DNA of 64,000 bases, taken from Auricularia sp. M13. Taxonomy: Eukaryota; Basidiomycota; Agaricomycetes; Auriculariales; Auriculariaceae. The position numbers were made by a program, and so were the translations under genes. Below the pieces are notes generated by a model, which saw nothing but the letters and a program-made list of their open reading frames with translations, was not told the DNA's origin and did no database searches. Every line of letters begins with the position of its first letter. Position 1 is the first letter of the stretch. Positions 44,117 to 56,262 of this stretch are shown piece by piece. The stretch spans positions 1,302,001 through 1,366,000 of the forward strand of contig CM073197.1 in NCBI GenBank assembly GCA_037042915.1. Direction: 5' to 3'.

Positions 44117-47100
44117 TCAGTATGGCATGAGCCGCCGCAACTCCTGCGCGTTGTGTTCGATGTCCGAATCCGCGGCATCGCTGCCAGCATCGCCGTCCTC
44201 CCGAGAGCCGTCGTAGCCTTGCAGGTACGGCTCGATTTCAAGCCGGATCCGCAAGCCACGCTCCGCCATCGATTCCATCCATCGATTCAGTTCATCAGAG
44301 CTGAACGCGCGGCGAAGAGGACCATATGCAAGTAAATAGAGATCTGCAGCTGGGATCAACAACTGGCATGTAGAATTGCAGTGGAGACGCGTGCCTTTCA
44401 CCCATGGACATTCACCGGTGCCCCTGAAGACCAACGTCTTGCCGCGGGAGTCACTGGCTAAACGGATCTCGAGTTCTACGAGGAGTTTCCATAGCAGAGG
44501 ACTCGCCCTGCGATCGCCATAATATTAGCTATGCATGGCTTGTCATGAGCTCCACAGGACAGGACGACTAACCGATAATGCATGGTCGCAGCCGTAAGGA
44601 CCTGACGAACGCGCTCGCCATCATAGTAACCGCGTTCCCTGCCGGCGGCCCAGATATCCCACACACGGCGTATCAATCTCTTCGGATGCGATGCCTACGT
44701 AATAGCACGAAATGAAAGACAGCGAAAATGAATTAGTCTTCCGCATCCGGCGTACAAGAAGACTTTGACATACCGCAGTTGTGCTTTCCCCATATAGCTT
44801 ACGCACCCTGCCCCAGATCGACTGGCCGCGTTCTGCTTCCAGAAATACGCCGAGCACGACCGAATTTTCAGGATACCGCCCGAGGGAGGCCTCGACGTGC
44901 TCGCGCAGGACCGCCGGCGGACAAGGCACCCTGAGCGTATGGGCGTGATGGTAAACAAGCAGCAAACTCGCAATCTCCATGGCTTCGCGCTCAGCATCAG
45001 ATCGCCCATGGTCTCCCTGTTGGGAGAATGCAGAGAGCGCAGCAGTAACAGAGCCCGTTGTCAGAAGCTCAAACAGCGCGCGAAGACAGATCCAGGCGCG
45101 CTGGTCAGACGAGTCCGGAGACCCCTGGGTGATCCTGTCGTCAAGCACACGCTTTGCCTTCAAGACACCGATGCCCCCGGACAGCTCGACAGCGCATGCT
45201 GTGTAGACGACCTTGAGACTAGCATCCGCCTTGCCGTCTAGCCACTCCATTTCCGCCCAGTCCCACCACATCTGGGCTTCCCCACTGCGCGCCAGCTGAG
45301 ACGAGGCGGACCTGGCCCCAGCTCCTGCTCCACGTGTGAGATTCGCGATATAGACTTTGCGTGCTTCGTCGTTTCGTCCCCTGATGCGTTCCAGGCGAGC
45401 ATGGGTGCACCAGAGTGCCAACGAATCGGGCGACTGAGCAAGAAGCGCCTTGGACAACCTACCGGCGCTTCAGAGCGTGTGAGAAAGCGCATATTCAGCG
45501 ATAATCAGAGAGGCAGGCACACGCACTTCTTGAGACTTATTGCTGCTTCGAATGCGACGCTCAAAATTGCCCATTCGTCATCATGGGACGCACTTTTGGT
45601 CTGCTCGAAGAAGCGCCTGCTTTCACATGTAAATCATTGATCGCAAAGATAATACACGCCCATCCGTACCGAATTAGGCTGTGGTCAAGCCCTTGCACAT
45701 CGTGGAGCTCCCACATGCGCCCTTCCCCACGAGGGCCCGTCCCCGCGAGAGGATGGAGAGCAGAAAGTGCCCACTCCTTGACGGGACCGAACACGGGACT
45801 GCGGGCAACCTCCTTGGCCACGATCACGCCAGCAACCACGTCGCAGTCCACATCCGCATGGCGAACAGACGAGGGAAATAGCCTGTCGAAGAACTGGGTA
45901 TCGTATGGGAGCATCCAGCAGTCAGATGGCTCCGCAATGTCCATGTGATTCTCTGCGAGAATATGGTCGAACGCAGCGGATAACCCCGGGATATGTAGCC
46001 CCGAAACCGAAAGCCACGCATACCGGAGCCACGCAATGCCCTCCCGCGAGCGGATGGGTGACAGGAAGTTCCGAATATCAGAAAAGAGAACAGTGGCATA
46101 CGGGTCGTCGCTGTCAGCCGATGTGCGCATCGGGAGATGACCTTGCGCGTCGCGTCGTCGTTCATCCTCGTACCATCGGTAATAGGGATCCGAGGCCAGG
46201 GACTCTTGAGAAGCGACGGCTGGATCGGGTGGATGGGCCGAAGAGAAGTCAGATGACTTCTCGGACATGGAGGCAGCCCATCCCCTTGCGTGAGCCTCTC
46301 CCACGCGAGGCACTTCAGATTCCCAGAATTCCTCAAGAGACGGTAGCAGTGACTCGAACGCCGCGCCGAGAATGCTCTGTGGGCAGAAGAGCGACCTAAG
46401 GTGGCGGCGGTCAGGACTTGTGGAAGGGGGAGATCGTACAAGATCTCATTACGCACAGTTCCACCTGCGCCTGCAGCACGGCAGTGGCGCGTTCGTGATA
46501 ACCTATGTAGTTGTCAGGAATGCCGAATCACCTGGCAGGGGTGGCCACATACCCGCTTCTTTGAAGAACATGGCACTGCGCCACAAAATGCCGACACGAG
46601 CTATCTCCGAGGGCGAGAGAGCGTGCAATGCGCGAGCGGCATCATCTGCAACGCCTGAGACGTCCCCAGCGCGCATGCGTGACTTGAGGCGCCAGTTGTA
46701 CCAAGCCAGCCAGATCTGCGGTTTATTGGAAACGGCTCGGAGCGCGTCCTCCCACTCGTGATGTTGCTGTTCAGCTGACCAGACGCTCTCCCCTGCCCTG
46801 AGATACGTGACTCGGAAGCGTGCCGACCTGCCGTTTGACTCATGGGCCTTGAGTGCGCGGGAGAAAACGGACAAGGTGATCTCAGCACGGGCTTTGAGCA
46901 CGTTCTTGGAATCATCTGGTATAGAAGCCAAAGAGTACGAAAGCAGGGAAAGCCAAGACGAGAGGCTGGAAGGATCCTGAGCCAGCGACGCCTCGAGAGA
47001 TTTAATCGCGTCCTGTTCCGCGGTGAGGGATGCGACGAAGTCCTCGTCCTCAGAGCTGTCATGGGGGCTCTCAGAATCCGAGGTCGAAGTAGAAGAGCCC

Positions 47101-47900
47101 TGCTCATCGTCTGCCAATAATTCGCGAAATGAGGAGGCGCGCGGCTGGTGGTGGTGGTGGCGACTCCTCGTCAAGGGAATGAAGCCCTGGTCCTCGGATT
47201 CTCGCGGGAAGGGACGGCCGGTTGGCTGAAGTCTTCGAACGCGGGATTCACGGAGGACAAGGGCAGCATGATGGTCTGTGTAGCGGCGTGCCTGCAGGAG
47301 ATGAGCAAACAGTTTCACGGAAATAGATGAGACGCACACGTCGTTTCCCCAACAAACCGATCTCGACCCCCTTGCCTCGATCACTAGCAATGAGAAATGC
47401 GCCGGACAGGCCAACTACGCGCTCTGAAAGTGCGAATGAGATATGCTAGTAAGCAAGCGCAAAGCCGAGAGTGACTTACTAGAACGGCGATAATACCGGG
47501 GAATGCTGGATGCGTGTAGTCCGCCGTATAGTACGTTAAACTGGTCGCCGTGCCTGTCGGCAATGTACAAGGACGAGGAGGCTGTAGAGGCGGGTTCGGA
47601 GTCGCGAGCCCGTTCGCTGGGACGCTCGCGGTCGCCGAGCCTGGCCGTGCCCTTGTCCTTGTCGTGCCTGCGGTCTGTTCGAGAAGACGAATGGTGGCGT
47701 TCCTTGTGAGCCGAGTCGCGGTGGGAAGAGTGCTTCCTGCGCTTGTGTTTGTCTTCGTCCTTGTCCTTGTCTTTGTCCTGGTGCCGCGCGCGTTCGCCGT
47801 CACGCTCCCGGCCGCGCTTAGAGCCCTTCTGGCGTTCTTCTGACCGGCTGCTGGGTCCGGGGTCCAGCTCAGGGAACGACGAGAATGAAGGCGCAGCCAT
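44117..47900 (-). CDS. NRDE2: NRDE-2 family nuclear RNA surveillance protein
   Basis: Homologue of NRDE-2/Nrl1, a HAT-repeat protein that partners with the Mtr4-type helicase and acts in nuclear RNA surveillance, splicing control and, in some organisms, small-RNA silencing. The start at 47900 gives MAAPSFSSFPELDPG, then a Lys/Arg/Asp-rich segment (QDKDKDKDEDKHKRRK). The NRDE-2 box reads YTDHHAALVLRESRVRRL. The helical repeat array includes EQDAIKSLEASLAQDPSSLS, SWLSLLSYSLASI, EWEDALRAVSNKPQIWLAWY and NWRLKSRM. Downstream are SLALWCTHARLERIRGRNDE, ARKVYIANL, EAQMWWDWAEMEWLDGKADA, ENSVVLGVFLEAERGQSIWG and RVRKLYGES, ending in an acidic tail at 44117. Ten or so exons. Start codons of NRDE2 and NIP7 are 108 bp apart. 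Confidence 0.84.
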
Positions 47901-48008
47901 GCCGAGTTTCCCAGTGCGCGTCGCGGTCGGGCAAGCCAGCGGCGCGATGATGATTTCCGAGAGCGGAGTTGTTAGACGCGCATCCGAAGTTTTGCACGCC
48001 ACACGAGC

Positions 48009-48879
48009 ATGCGACCGTTAACAGAGGAAGAAAGCACGGCCGTGTTCCAAAAACTGGCCAACTACATTGTGCGTGGCCCACTACAAAGTTCCCAAGAGCT
48101 TTCTGACTGTGCTTCAGGGCAAAAATGTGGTTCACCTCGTCGACCGGCCGGACGAGCAATACTGCTTTCGTCTGCACCGCGACAGGGTATTTTACGTCTC
48201 CGAAAGCGCCATGCGTCTGGCGACGTCGGTAGCACGGCCAAATCTAGTCAGCCTCGGGACGTGCTTTGGCAAGTTCAGCAAAAGCGGCAAGTTCAAGCTG
48301 CACATCACCGCGCTCGACTATGTCGCGCAATACGCAAAGTACAAGGTCCATAGCTGTCTCCAGGACTATTGCCAACGCAGCGCAGTATCTGATGCACGTC
48401 TACCCGCCAGGTTTGGGTCAAACCGAATGGCGAAATGCCCTTCTTGTACGGCAATCATGTCCTCAAGGCGCACCTCGGTCGAATAACAGAAGACACGCCC
48501 GAACATCAAGGCGTCGTCGTATACAGCATGAGCGACGTCCCCCTGGTGCGTTCGCGACGACGCTACGGGCATTGGCTGATGTCGGTTTCCTTTTGCTGCA
48601 TTTTCAGGGGTTCGGTGTCACAGCGCGTTCGACAGTTGACACCCGGAAACTCGACCCCACGGCCATCCTCGTATTTCATCAGGCGTGAGTAAAGCGGAGA
48701 TATCCCCCCGCCCGTCGTCAATTTCTGAAACGACTTCTGTTTTCCTCTCGCGCGGAACAGCGATGTCGGCGAGTATTTGAGAGACGAGGTCCGTCATCTC
48801 CGCCGATCCTTCTGCATTGGGCTGCGCCAACATGCTGAAATTACGATCTTTTTCATCTATCCAGGAAACACTATTCTAA
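48009..48879 (+). CDS. NIP7: Ribosome biogenesis factor Nip7
   Basis: PUA-domain protein needed for 60S assembly and 27S pre-rRNA processing. Six exons (48009-48068, 48118-48345, 48411-48545, 48608-48684, 48761-48788, 48865-48879) keep frame and give exactly 180 residues, the family length: [140 protein letters not shown] and [19 protein letters not shown]. The last two exons are only 28 and 15 bp. Without them a frame search would read on into a spurious tail. It converges with UreD (144 bp between stops). Confidence 0.95.
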
Positions 48880-49023
48880 TACAGGAGATAGACCCATGTG
48901 GACGCTTGTATCGCGCTGTGTCCACTTGTTACCCCACTTGCAAAATGGGTGGCGTTTCGCACGCACCGCTCGTCCGCTTTCGACTACTGGCACCCCGCAG
49001 AATTTACGCTACTGCTAACAGAG

Positions 49024-50018
49024 CTAGCTAAACGCCATCGCCATCGCGTCCCCGCCCAACACGTCTCGGAGGTTGCGGAGCATTTCGCGGAGCCAGTCGC
49101 GCACGGCTTGGGTTCCTTGGCCGCCGCCCTGACGAGCACAGCGTCCTGCCCGATCGCGCTGAGCGACCAAATGAAATCCGGCGCCGTCTGGCGACGCATC
49201 TGCGAGATCCTGCCGTACTCGGACGTCATGCGCGCGATTGCCGGCTGCAGCAAGGGTCCCACAAGCAGCAGCGTCGCGTAGCATGAGTACGGCTTGAGTC
49301 GCTTCCTGAGCGGGTGTTTGTCGTCTTCCTCGAGCAGCACCGCGTCCCGTGCAAGCCGTTTCCCGTCCAGCCAGACCTCGTTGACCGACGAGTAGCGTGC
49401 AAAGTCCCATTCCTCCCCGCGCGACATGCGGCCGGCCGTCAGCGCGTCGAGTATGACGGCCGACGCGCCCTGCTCTAGCCTGAAGTTCTGTATCTGCTCG
49501 TACTCCGCCGCGCGAAAGCACGTCGCGGCGTCGGGCAGCAGCAGCAAGACGGCGTCCTTCTCGACGCGGACGTTCATGCGCTGCCGCGTGACGTCGTTGT
49601 CGTTGCCCGCGCCGACGCCGGCGCGTTTCTTGAATATCTTGGTCGTGCCCTTGAAACAAGCCAACAAGAGATGTTATTAGAAGCAGGACACTACAGCAGG
49701 ATAGCTGGGATTATGCGGCATAGCGCGTAACAGTGACAACGCGCGGCGCGCGCCCAGTCCGCTCATGGGATCTGGCGCGTAACCCACCTGGGTAAGCAGG
49801 AGTAGCCGAGTGCCTGTCCGCACGTCGATCTCCAGCGCGATCTCATCCCCGCCGACGAGGCCGCCGCCGTAGTTGAGCACGTACGCTGCGCCGACCGGGT
49901 GCTCGGAGCTCAGCGTCGGCGAGAGCAGCTTGAGCGGATATTCGTACGCCAGCTGCGAGAACACGGCGTCGCTGCCGACCGCCTCCAGCACGATGCGGCC
50001 AGTGCCCACCCGCTGCAT
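49024..50018 (-). CDS. ureD: Urease accessory protein UreD
   Basis: Chaperone that, with UreF and UreG, loads nickel into urease. Start MQRVGTGRIVLEAVGSDAVF at 50018, then SQLAYEYPLKLLSP, GAAYVLNYGGGLVGGDEIAL and EIDVRTGTRLLLLTQ, joined across an intron to GTTKIFKKRAG. Next come CFRAAEYEQIQNFRLEQGAS, AVILDALTAGRMSRGEEWDF, ARYSSVNEVWLDGKRL, and a C-terminal AVRDWLREMLRNLRDVLGGD AMAMAFS. Between VLVRAAAKE and TQAVRDWL the frame is off by one; an A seems to be missing from GGAACCC (plus strand about 49113). No other urease gene lies in the window, as is usual in fungi. Confidence 0.88.
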
Positions 50019-50536
50019 GCCAGTGCCGTCGTCCGGTGAGTGGTGCGTCCGTTCCCCTTGTGCCTCCGGCGGCGTGGCGGTGGCTGCGTCGGTGCAAGGT
50101 CGAGTGCGGGGTTGTGACAAGGAGCAGAGCACAAGAGATCGACAGCGTTAATGAACCCGATGTAAACACGCACAGGGTAAAGCACTTGATAGCTATATAA
50201 TTCATTTTGTTCCCGCGAGGATTCTCGCCTGATTCTCTGTACGACCTCTTGAAACGGTTGGATGTGCAGCGAAGAAACGATTGTCAGCACGAGTCCAGGG
50301 ATTGGTCATGTCATATCTGTATTCAGTCTGTAACCTACGCGTGCGCACGGATAACGTACGGGCGGGGGTCGTATATGCAAAAGTGATACAGTGCTCAGAG
50401 ACAAGGGACGAGAGACGACAGTGCAGACCTATACGACAAGGGCAAACAAATCGGCGAGCGGACGACGGAGCGGAGGCGAGAAGACGAGAAGGGAACGAAG
50501 CCAAGACCAGAGAAGAGTTACGCGAGTAGTAGGATA
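50019..50536. other. Intergenic, UreD promoter
   Basis: 5' flank of UreD and 3' flank of BYR4. TATATAA at 50194-50200 is a weak TATA candidate. No gene. Confidence 0.45.
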
Positions 50537-53389
50537 CTATGTGCCTTCGTAGTTTTTCGTCGCAACAGCCCGTATCTCGAACAGGTAGCTTCTGTCCGGT
50601 TCAAAGTCCATCGGGTGCGCAAGCGTCCGACTCGAGCGGGCAGGTGCAGGCGACGGGATGAGCCAACCTTTCATCTCCGCGCGGTGTCGCAACTCGGCCG
50701 CGCGCGTCGCCTCCACTAGATGATCATCAAGAGCATCCAGTGCGATAGGCGTGTCGAGGAAATTGCTTTCGCTCGTGTCCGAGAAGGCCCGTGAATGTCG
50801 CGACGAAGCGGCGGGACTGGGCGTTTGTTCACGTATCGACGTGCGAGCAGGTGTCTGCGGTACCCCTGCCGAAGATTGCACGTTCGCGCGGATAGTTCCA
50901 CCCTTCTCATCCCACTCATCGTCTTCATCGTCGGCCATGTCAGCGAAGACATCTGGCTCGTCCTCTTCTGGAGGTAGCCTCGATATCCAGCACATTCGGG
51001 TAGGGTCGAAGATCATGTTCCCGACGATGCGGGCGCCGCCTGCAAACGAGCTGACGGGCGAACCAATTGACGAGCCCGTAAGTTGAGTGATCAGAGCTGG
51101 TCGAGTCGATGTGCCCACGGCGGCATCGAAATCGCGCAAAACCTGCTCGTTGCCCTCCCAGCGCAACGTGTGAGGATTCCACTTCATATCACCAACAACT
51201 ATGCAGCCCGTGTGAGCGAAACCCTGAGGAGCGGAACGCGATTGCATACCTTTGGGTGCGGCAGAACCACCGAGGTTACGAATGAGCGTCGGTTTTCGAC
51301 GGCCCAGGTTGGTCACAGTCCCCGCTCGTCTACGGCGCGTCGGCGAGTCGGGTGCTCTGATTTCTCGGGGTTTGGTGCGCAATGCGCCAGGTGCAGGTTT
51401 TGCCGTATCTATTACACGATCAGCTGCATGCAGCTTAAAGCAGGATGCAAACGTACCTTGGGAGCTAATGCTGGAGCTTTGCCCGCTCCTGCGTCCGATA
51501 GTACTTTGATCTTTAGGACTGCGGGTGAGCGGGAGGCGGTTCGGCGGCGACTTGGCGGCGACGCGGTACTTGCGCTCCTTGTCGCGATCGGTCGGAAGGT
51601 CCTCGATCCCATCCAGCTCCGTACCATCCCCGTACAATCGCTGGCGCTTCGGCTTGCGCAGCATCTTGGCCGCTGCTGGCTGTGCAGCCTGTGTGCGTGG
51701 AGCAGAGCGATCGGACGTTTGCGACGTCGGACGCGGCAGTGGCGAAATGGACGCCCGGCCGCTGACATGCGGCGGCGAAGTATTGGGGCTCGGACCTGAC
51801 GTCGTGGGCGAAAAGATGGAGGAGATGGGCGGACGTGACTTCAGGCGTGACGATGTGGTGGGCATGGTCAGCCGAAGCGCAGCTGGATTGGAGGAAGGCG
51901 TGCTTGGGCGCGTTGGGGGGACCTTGTACTCCGGCGCGTAGAGGCGTGACGATGACTGAAAGTTGGCCTGCATTTTCGCGCGCGATGCAGCAGTCGACCC
52001 CTCATAACGAGCCGCATGTCCAAGGGTCATATGCGATGCGGACTTGGGCAGCATTGGAGAAGCAAGGTCGCCTCGTGTCCGAATGGAGGATGCAGAGGAG
52101 CCCGACGACTCTGCATTCTTGTCCAGCAATGTCGATAGAGATGCTTTCCGCTGGAGTGTCGGCCGTGAGCTGCCAGAGGGTTGAAGGACACCGTGCGATT
52201 TCTGACTGCGGAGGGCGGCACTCGTCTGCGACCGCTGAGGATGCAGAGTTGAGGTCGACGAGCCGGGGGGCGGATCCGAACGTTTCATCGAAACAGGTGG
52301 GTGCGCAGTCTGCGTTCGCGACGGCGGTCGCGGCCGCACGAACGTTGGCGAGCGGGTGTTGCGAGCACGCACCGACTCCTGGGATGACTGCGGGCGAGAA
52401 ACAAGACCACCGGTCTCTGTACGCAGGCGCGATGGTGGCCGACCCGCCACTGTCGTGCGTGGTGGCACGCTCTTGCTGCGATTTATGATCGAAGTCTGTT
52501 TCTTTTGCTGGGTGATGAAGCGACTGGGGCTCAGGTCGGTATCATCGTCGATGACAAGGCCGATCTCGAAGTCTTCCTCGCCGTCGGGAGATACGACCTT
52601 GACGCGCTCATCAACAATTGGCATCTTCTTCTTGAGCTCGAGGAGACGCGCGAGTTCCTTGCCGCCCTTGCCAGTGTCGAAAAGGCCGGACGGAACAATG
52701 AGGCCCTCGAGCATGCCTTCGTCATCGTCGTCTTCCGTTTCCGTCTCGGGCTGGGAGGCCGAAGTGCAGAACGAAGACGGCGAGGCGGCGGGGCCGAGGC
52801 CGAGCGTCGAGTAAGCGTCGGAAGACGAGGTCGAAGACGAGGTATGGTCCTTGTCGCCCCATTCGAGCACGGCCTTGGAAGGATGGTGCAGGGGGAGCGA
52901 GCGCAGAGACAGCTGGGACAAGTCGGACGGCAGAGCAAAGTCGCTTTCGACGTCTTCGTCAATCGTCTCCGCTTGCTGCCGGCGCGGCGGTGTGCGGGGC
53001 GGGCCCGAAGCCGCGGCAAACGTGGGGCCGGATGATAGCTTAATGGTCGAGACGCCCTCGTCGTCCTCGACGTCGTCCGGGCTGTCGTCCTCGGCCCTGG
53101 GCGGGTCTGGCTGGGCAGCAGGTGCGCCCATTGCCGCGAATGGAATGAAGCCCGACTTTGCGCTGGGCAGCGCGCGCGTGACGGGCTCTGGGCCGCCCAC
53201 AGAGACACGGGCGCCGCCAGTGGTGCCCAGGTTCATTTCTGCGTCCCAGTCGAGGTCGGCATCGTCGTCGTCCTTGTCAGACTCGGCGTCCGATACAGCG
53301 GATATGGCGTGTCCGTCCGGGATCTCAAAGTCCTCGTCTGGCCACTCTTCCCGTTGCAGGACGACGGAGGGGGCAGGCAGGGCAGTCAT
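50537..53389 (-). CDS. BYR4: Byr4/Bfa1-type subunit of the spindle-pole GAP
   Basis: Scaffold half of the two-part GTPase-activating complex (with Cdc16/Bub2) that restrains Spg1/Tem1 and so septation or mitotic exit. Almost the whole gene is one open frame of about 950 codons containing two short introns without stops (near 51190-51245 and 51405-51460), so the true protein is about 915 residues. The N-terminus is acidic (REEWPDEDFEIPDGHAI; DDDDADLDWDAEMNLG) and the middle is Ser/Pro-rich. The Byr4 C-terminal box is clear: KPTLIRNLGG, VVGDMKWNPHTLRWEGNEQV, LRDFDAAV, RPALITQLTGSSIGSPVSSF, GGARIVGNMIFDPTRMCWIS, then EMKGWLIPS and SYLFEIRAVATKNYEG. Confidence 0.9.
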   Translation of the reverse strand: MTALPAPSVVLQREEWPDEDFEIPDGHAISAVSDAESDKDDDDADLDWDAEMNLGTTGGARVSVGGPEPVTRALPSAKSGFIPFAAMGAPAAQPDPPRAEDDSPDDVEDDEGVSTIKLSSGPTFAAASGPPRTPPRRQQAETIDEDVESDFALPSDLSQLSLRSLPLHHPSKAVLEWGDKDHTSSSTSSSDAYSTLGLGPAASPSSFCTSASQPETETEDDDDEGMLEGLIVPSGLFDTGKGGKELARLLELKKKMPIVDERVKVVSPDGEEDFEIGLVIDDDTDLSPSRFITQQKKQTSIINRSKSVPPRTTVAGRPPSRLRTETGGLVSRPQSSQESVRARNTRSPTFVRPRPPSRTQTAHPPVSMKRSDPPPGSSTSTLHPQRSQTSAALRSQKSHGVLQPSGSSRPTLQRKASLSTLLDKNAESSGSSASSIRTRGDLASPMLPKSASHMTLGHAARYEGSTAASRAKMQANFQSSSRLYAPEYKVPPTRPSTPSSNPAALRLTMPTTSSRLKSRPPISSIFSPTTSGPSPNTSPPHVSGRASISPLPRPTSQTSDRSAPRTQAAQPAAAKMLRKPKRQRLYGDGTELDGIEDLPTDRDKERKYRVAAKSPPNRLPLTRSPKDQSTIGRRSGQSSSISSQGTFASCFKLHAADRVIDTAKPAPGALRTKPREIRAPDSPTRRRRAGTVTNLGRRKPTLIRNLGGSAAPKGMQSRSAPQGFAHTGCIVVGDMKWNPHTLRWEGNEQVLRDFDAAVGTSTRPALITQLTGSSIGSPVSSFAGGARIVGNMIFDPTRMCWISRLPPEEDEPDVFADMADDEDDEWDEKGGTIRANVQSSAGVPQTPARTSIREQTPSPAASSRHSRAFSDTSESNFLDTPIALDALDDHLVEATRAAELRHRAEMKGWLIPSPAPARSSRTLAHPMDFEPDRSYLFEIRAVATKNYEGT

Positions 53390-54418
53390 TGGGGTAATGA
53401 GAAAAATAGGCGTATAATGAGCGTGAGGCGTTATATGGGTTTAATGGGGGCGAGAGAGTATAGGAGCGCGGAGAGCCTGTGCGTGCGTCCAAAAGGCAGG
53501 GGCTGGCTGGTAGCAGCCCGCTGGGTCGTACGCTGGCAGAATGCAAAGAGAGCAGCGAGAGGCGAGGCGAGAGTTGCTGTAGAGTAGGCGGTCGAGCTCA
53601 CCCCAGACGGCGTCCTCGAGGCAGCCGGAGACAAAGTTCAGTCTCCGCAATCGGAGCCTTTTGGTCTCTTCAGACAATTCCGACTGAGACTTTTGTCCCG
53701 CCAGACAATGAGAGCCTCAGCTGGACGCCTTCCCATCGCAAGCCCGCCATCCCACCGGACCACCAGTCTTGTACACAGCCGTCAAACTGCCTGATACACT
53801 TCCAACCTCTTGCGCTTGGAGAGCAACAAGATAGATCGCTTTCTAGCATGATGATTATCCCAAACTGGTTGTTTACGCACTCGCAGTGCGTGGCCGCCAC
53901 AGCCAGAGTGTCGGGTCCTGGTCCTTGAGATCTGCGGGTAATATCTCAGTTGCATTGTTGCGCAAAGAATTCTGCACCATGTCCCGAGGTCCGAGGCTGC
54001 ATGTGGCCGAGAACCGCTGTATATTTAATAGAGTGCTCCTAAGCGATGTTTGAGCCCGGTGAGTCGATGGTGGGAAGAGATCGTCGTGCCTCGAATGAGT
54101 ATCCGTCACGCCACACGTGCAGTCACGCCGGATGACAACCGGCATTTCTGGATTTTCCTAAGATTTTACCATTTTGGGTCTTAAATTGATGAGGCAGGGA
54201 CCCGAAAACACGTCTTATTGCCATGAATCGCGGGATCAATCGCCGTGCAAATCCGTCTCGAATACTTCCCCGCAAGTCAAATCGCCAGGCCCGTGTGTTT
54301 GAGCATTTGCATTCTAGCTACAGCGTACATAAAGCACGCGTTCCTTCTGTTCCATTGTCCCGCTCTGCCCTTGCCCGCTATCCTCAGCCCGCGACAAACG
54401 ACGCGACACGCACCCGCC
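53390..54418. other. Intergenic between divergent regulators
   Basis: Promoter region of BYR4 and of the WOPR gene. Two small open frames near 53440-53680 have no family motifs. The long 5' region fits the large promoters known for WOPR regulators, but no element is identifiable by eye. Confidence 0.45.
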
Positions 54419-56262
54419 ATGCCGCAGCCGCCCGCCCTCCTGCCCTCGCCGTACGGCCGCCCGATCCCGGCGTGCTACCTGCGCGACGTGCGCGATGTCT
54501 TTGTCGTCCTCACCGCCTGGCACAAAGGTGCGCGCAAACCGTCCCCCGCGCGTTCCCCGACGCGTCTCACCCCTCCCAGGCCAGCTCCCAGAGTGCACGC
54601 GCCGCCTCAAGGACTCGGAGAAGCACGCCTACATTACCTCCGGCTGGTGTGTTATATTCCCGCCCGATATCTGCGGCGTCTCGCGCTGGACCGGTGAGCG
54701 CCGTCGTCTCTCTCCCCCAGCCAGAAGCCCGCTGAGACCACAGCTCAGACCAGCTCAAGTGGAGCCCGAGCAGAGTTCAGGGACCGTTCTTTGTGAGTCG
54801 CCGGCGCCTCTTTCCTTGTCCTCGTTGTCCTGATTTCGGCCCCCGCCTCCGATTGCAGGTCTACCGCCAACTCGACGCGTCTTGCTCGCGCTCCCAGCGC
54901 AAAGGGCGCTCTAGCCCATACCACAACGCCGCAGCCTCTCGGCCGCGCGCCAACAGCGCGTCACGCCAGTCGCTGCGGTCTCCATCGACGTCCGACGACG
55001 ACGAGTGGTCGAACATCGAGTTTGAGCGCTGGCTCGTCTCTTCGTGGACCAACAACGGCACTTTCACCAAGAATGGCCTCTGCCGGAAGGTGAGCCGTCG
55101 TGTCTCACACTTTACAGTTCCCTTTTGCTGAGCATTCCTTTAGACAATTGCCGTCGAACTCTACGGCCGCGAATATCGTATCATCTCTTACTACAACCCG
55201 CTCGACGTCCGCAACGGCAACCTTGTACGAGCTTCAGACCATCCAGCGTATGCTGGCCTCGAGCTGGATCCGGAAATCCTGCGTGAGGCGAAGTACAAGA
55301 CCCGCGAGAAGAACGAAGTCCGAATTCACTTACTGTGCGCCTACTTTCTATCACGATCACATATTTCAGTCGCTCATCACATATTTTACGGCAGATCTGA
55401 CTTGCTCAATGGGGGGAGGCCGAGGACTGCCATCGAGACGATCATCCGGGATAGCGACTCTGCATTCGGGGGCGCCTCGACTTCGGGCTCTTCAGACTCG
55501 TCGATCTGCTCGCCGATACTGAATCAAGAGGGTCAGTTCTCCCTTGGCACGAATGGCATGCCTGTGGTCGCCTCCCGTCCCGCTCATGGGCTCGGCCTCA
55601 ACCAACCGGATATCCACTGGGTGCCGATAGAGTCCGCGCAGGCGCCTCAGGTGCCACTTGCGCTGGCGCAGCAAGGTTACATGAAGGTTGAGGACGATGT
55701 CGACGACCGTGTGGCTTTGCAGTCCATCAGCCGCATGCAGTCCTTCGCGCCGCCGGCCGGGCCACCGCCCAGCATGCAGTACACCCCCAGCGGGCTTCCC
55801 ACTCCGCTGCAATCTCCCACGACGCAGCCGGCTGTGCAGGAGGCGCACCCCTACGTCTACGAGCTCTCGCACGCCCTCCACCCGATCACGTCGCAGACCA
55901 CCCGGAGGCCTCCTCCGCGCATTCACACCGCGCCATCGCCCGCATCGGACAACACGATCTACTCCCCTCCGGCCAATATCGCCATGTCCAATGCGCCTCT
56001 ATACCCTCCTCCCCTCACCACGGCTACCGTGACCATACCGTCGCCGCTCTACTTCCCGCCCACGCCTCCGCTGTCGGGGGCGGAAGAGCAGGCACGTGCC
56101 CTCTACGTTCCGTACTACCCCATTTCCGACGACTTCATGCCCCTCTCCGCCGAGCCGCTCGACTTGACGCTGCCCGACACGATGTTCAACTTCAACTCGG
56201 TGCCCGTCTCCGCGGCCCACGAGCAGAACGCGCGCGTCGTCCATGGCCACACACAATTCTAA
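54419..56262 (+). CDS. WOPR-domain transcription factor (Gti1/Pac2 family)
   Basis: Fungal-specific DNA-binding regulator of the Wor1/Ryp1/Gti1/Pac2 type, controlling morphological or developmental switches. WOPRa box: YGRPIPACYLRDVRDVFVVL, TAWHKG joined to QLPECTRRLKDSEKHAYITS, GWCVIFPPDICGVSRWTDQL, KWSPSRVQGPFF joined to VYRQL. WOPRb box: FTKNGLCRKTIAVELYGREY, RIISYY. A Ser-rich linker (SPSTSDDDEWSN) separates the two. The C-terminal half is Pro/Ser-rich, likely activation sequence, ending HEQNARVVHGHTQF. At least five introns (first at 54528-54579). Basidiomycetes usually carry two WOPR genes; which branch this is cannot be told without a tree. Confidence 0.88.

Noticed and set aside
48789-49031. 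Extended C-terminus of NIP7 ([11 protein letters not shown]...)
   Set aside because: Splicing to the 15-bp last exon gives the conserved EETLF ending and the exact family length.
53431-53680. Small open frames upstream of BYR4 as a possible gene
   Set aside because: No recognisable domain, overlapping frames on both strands, no convincing splice sites.
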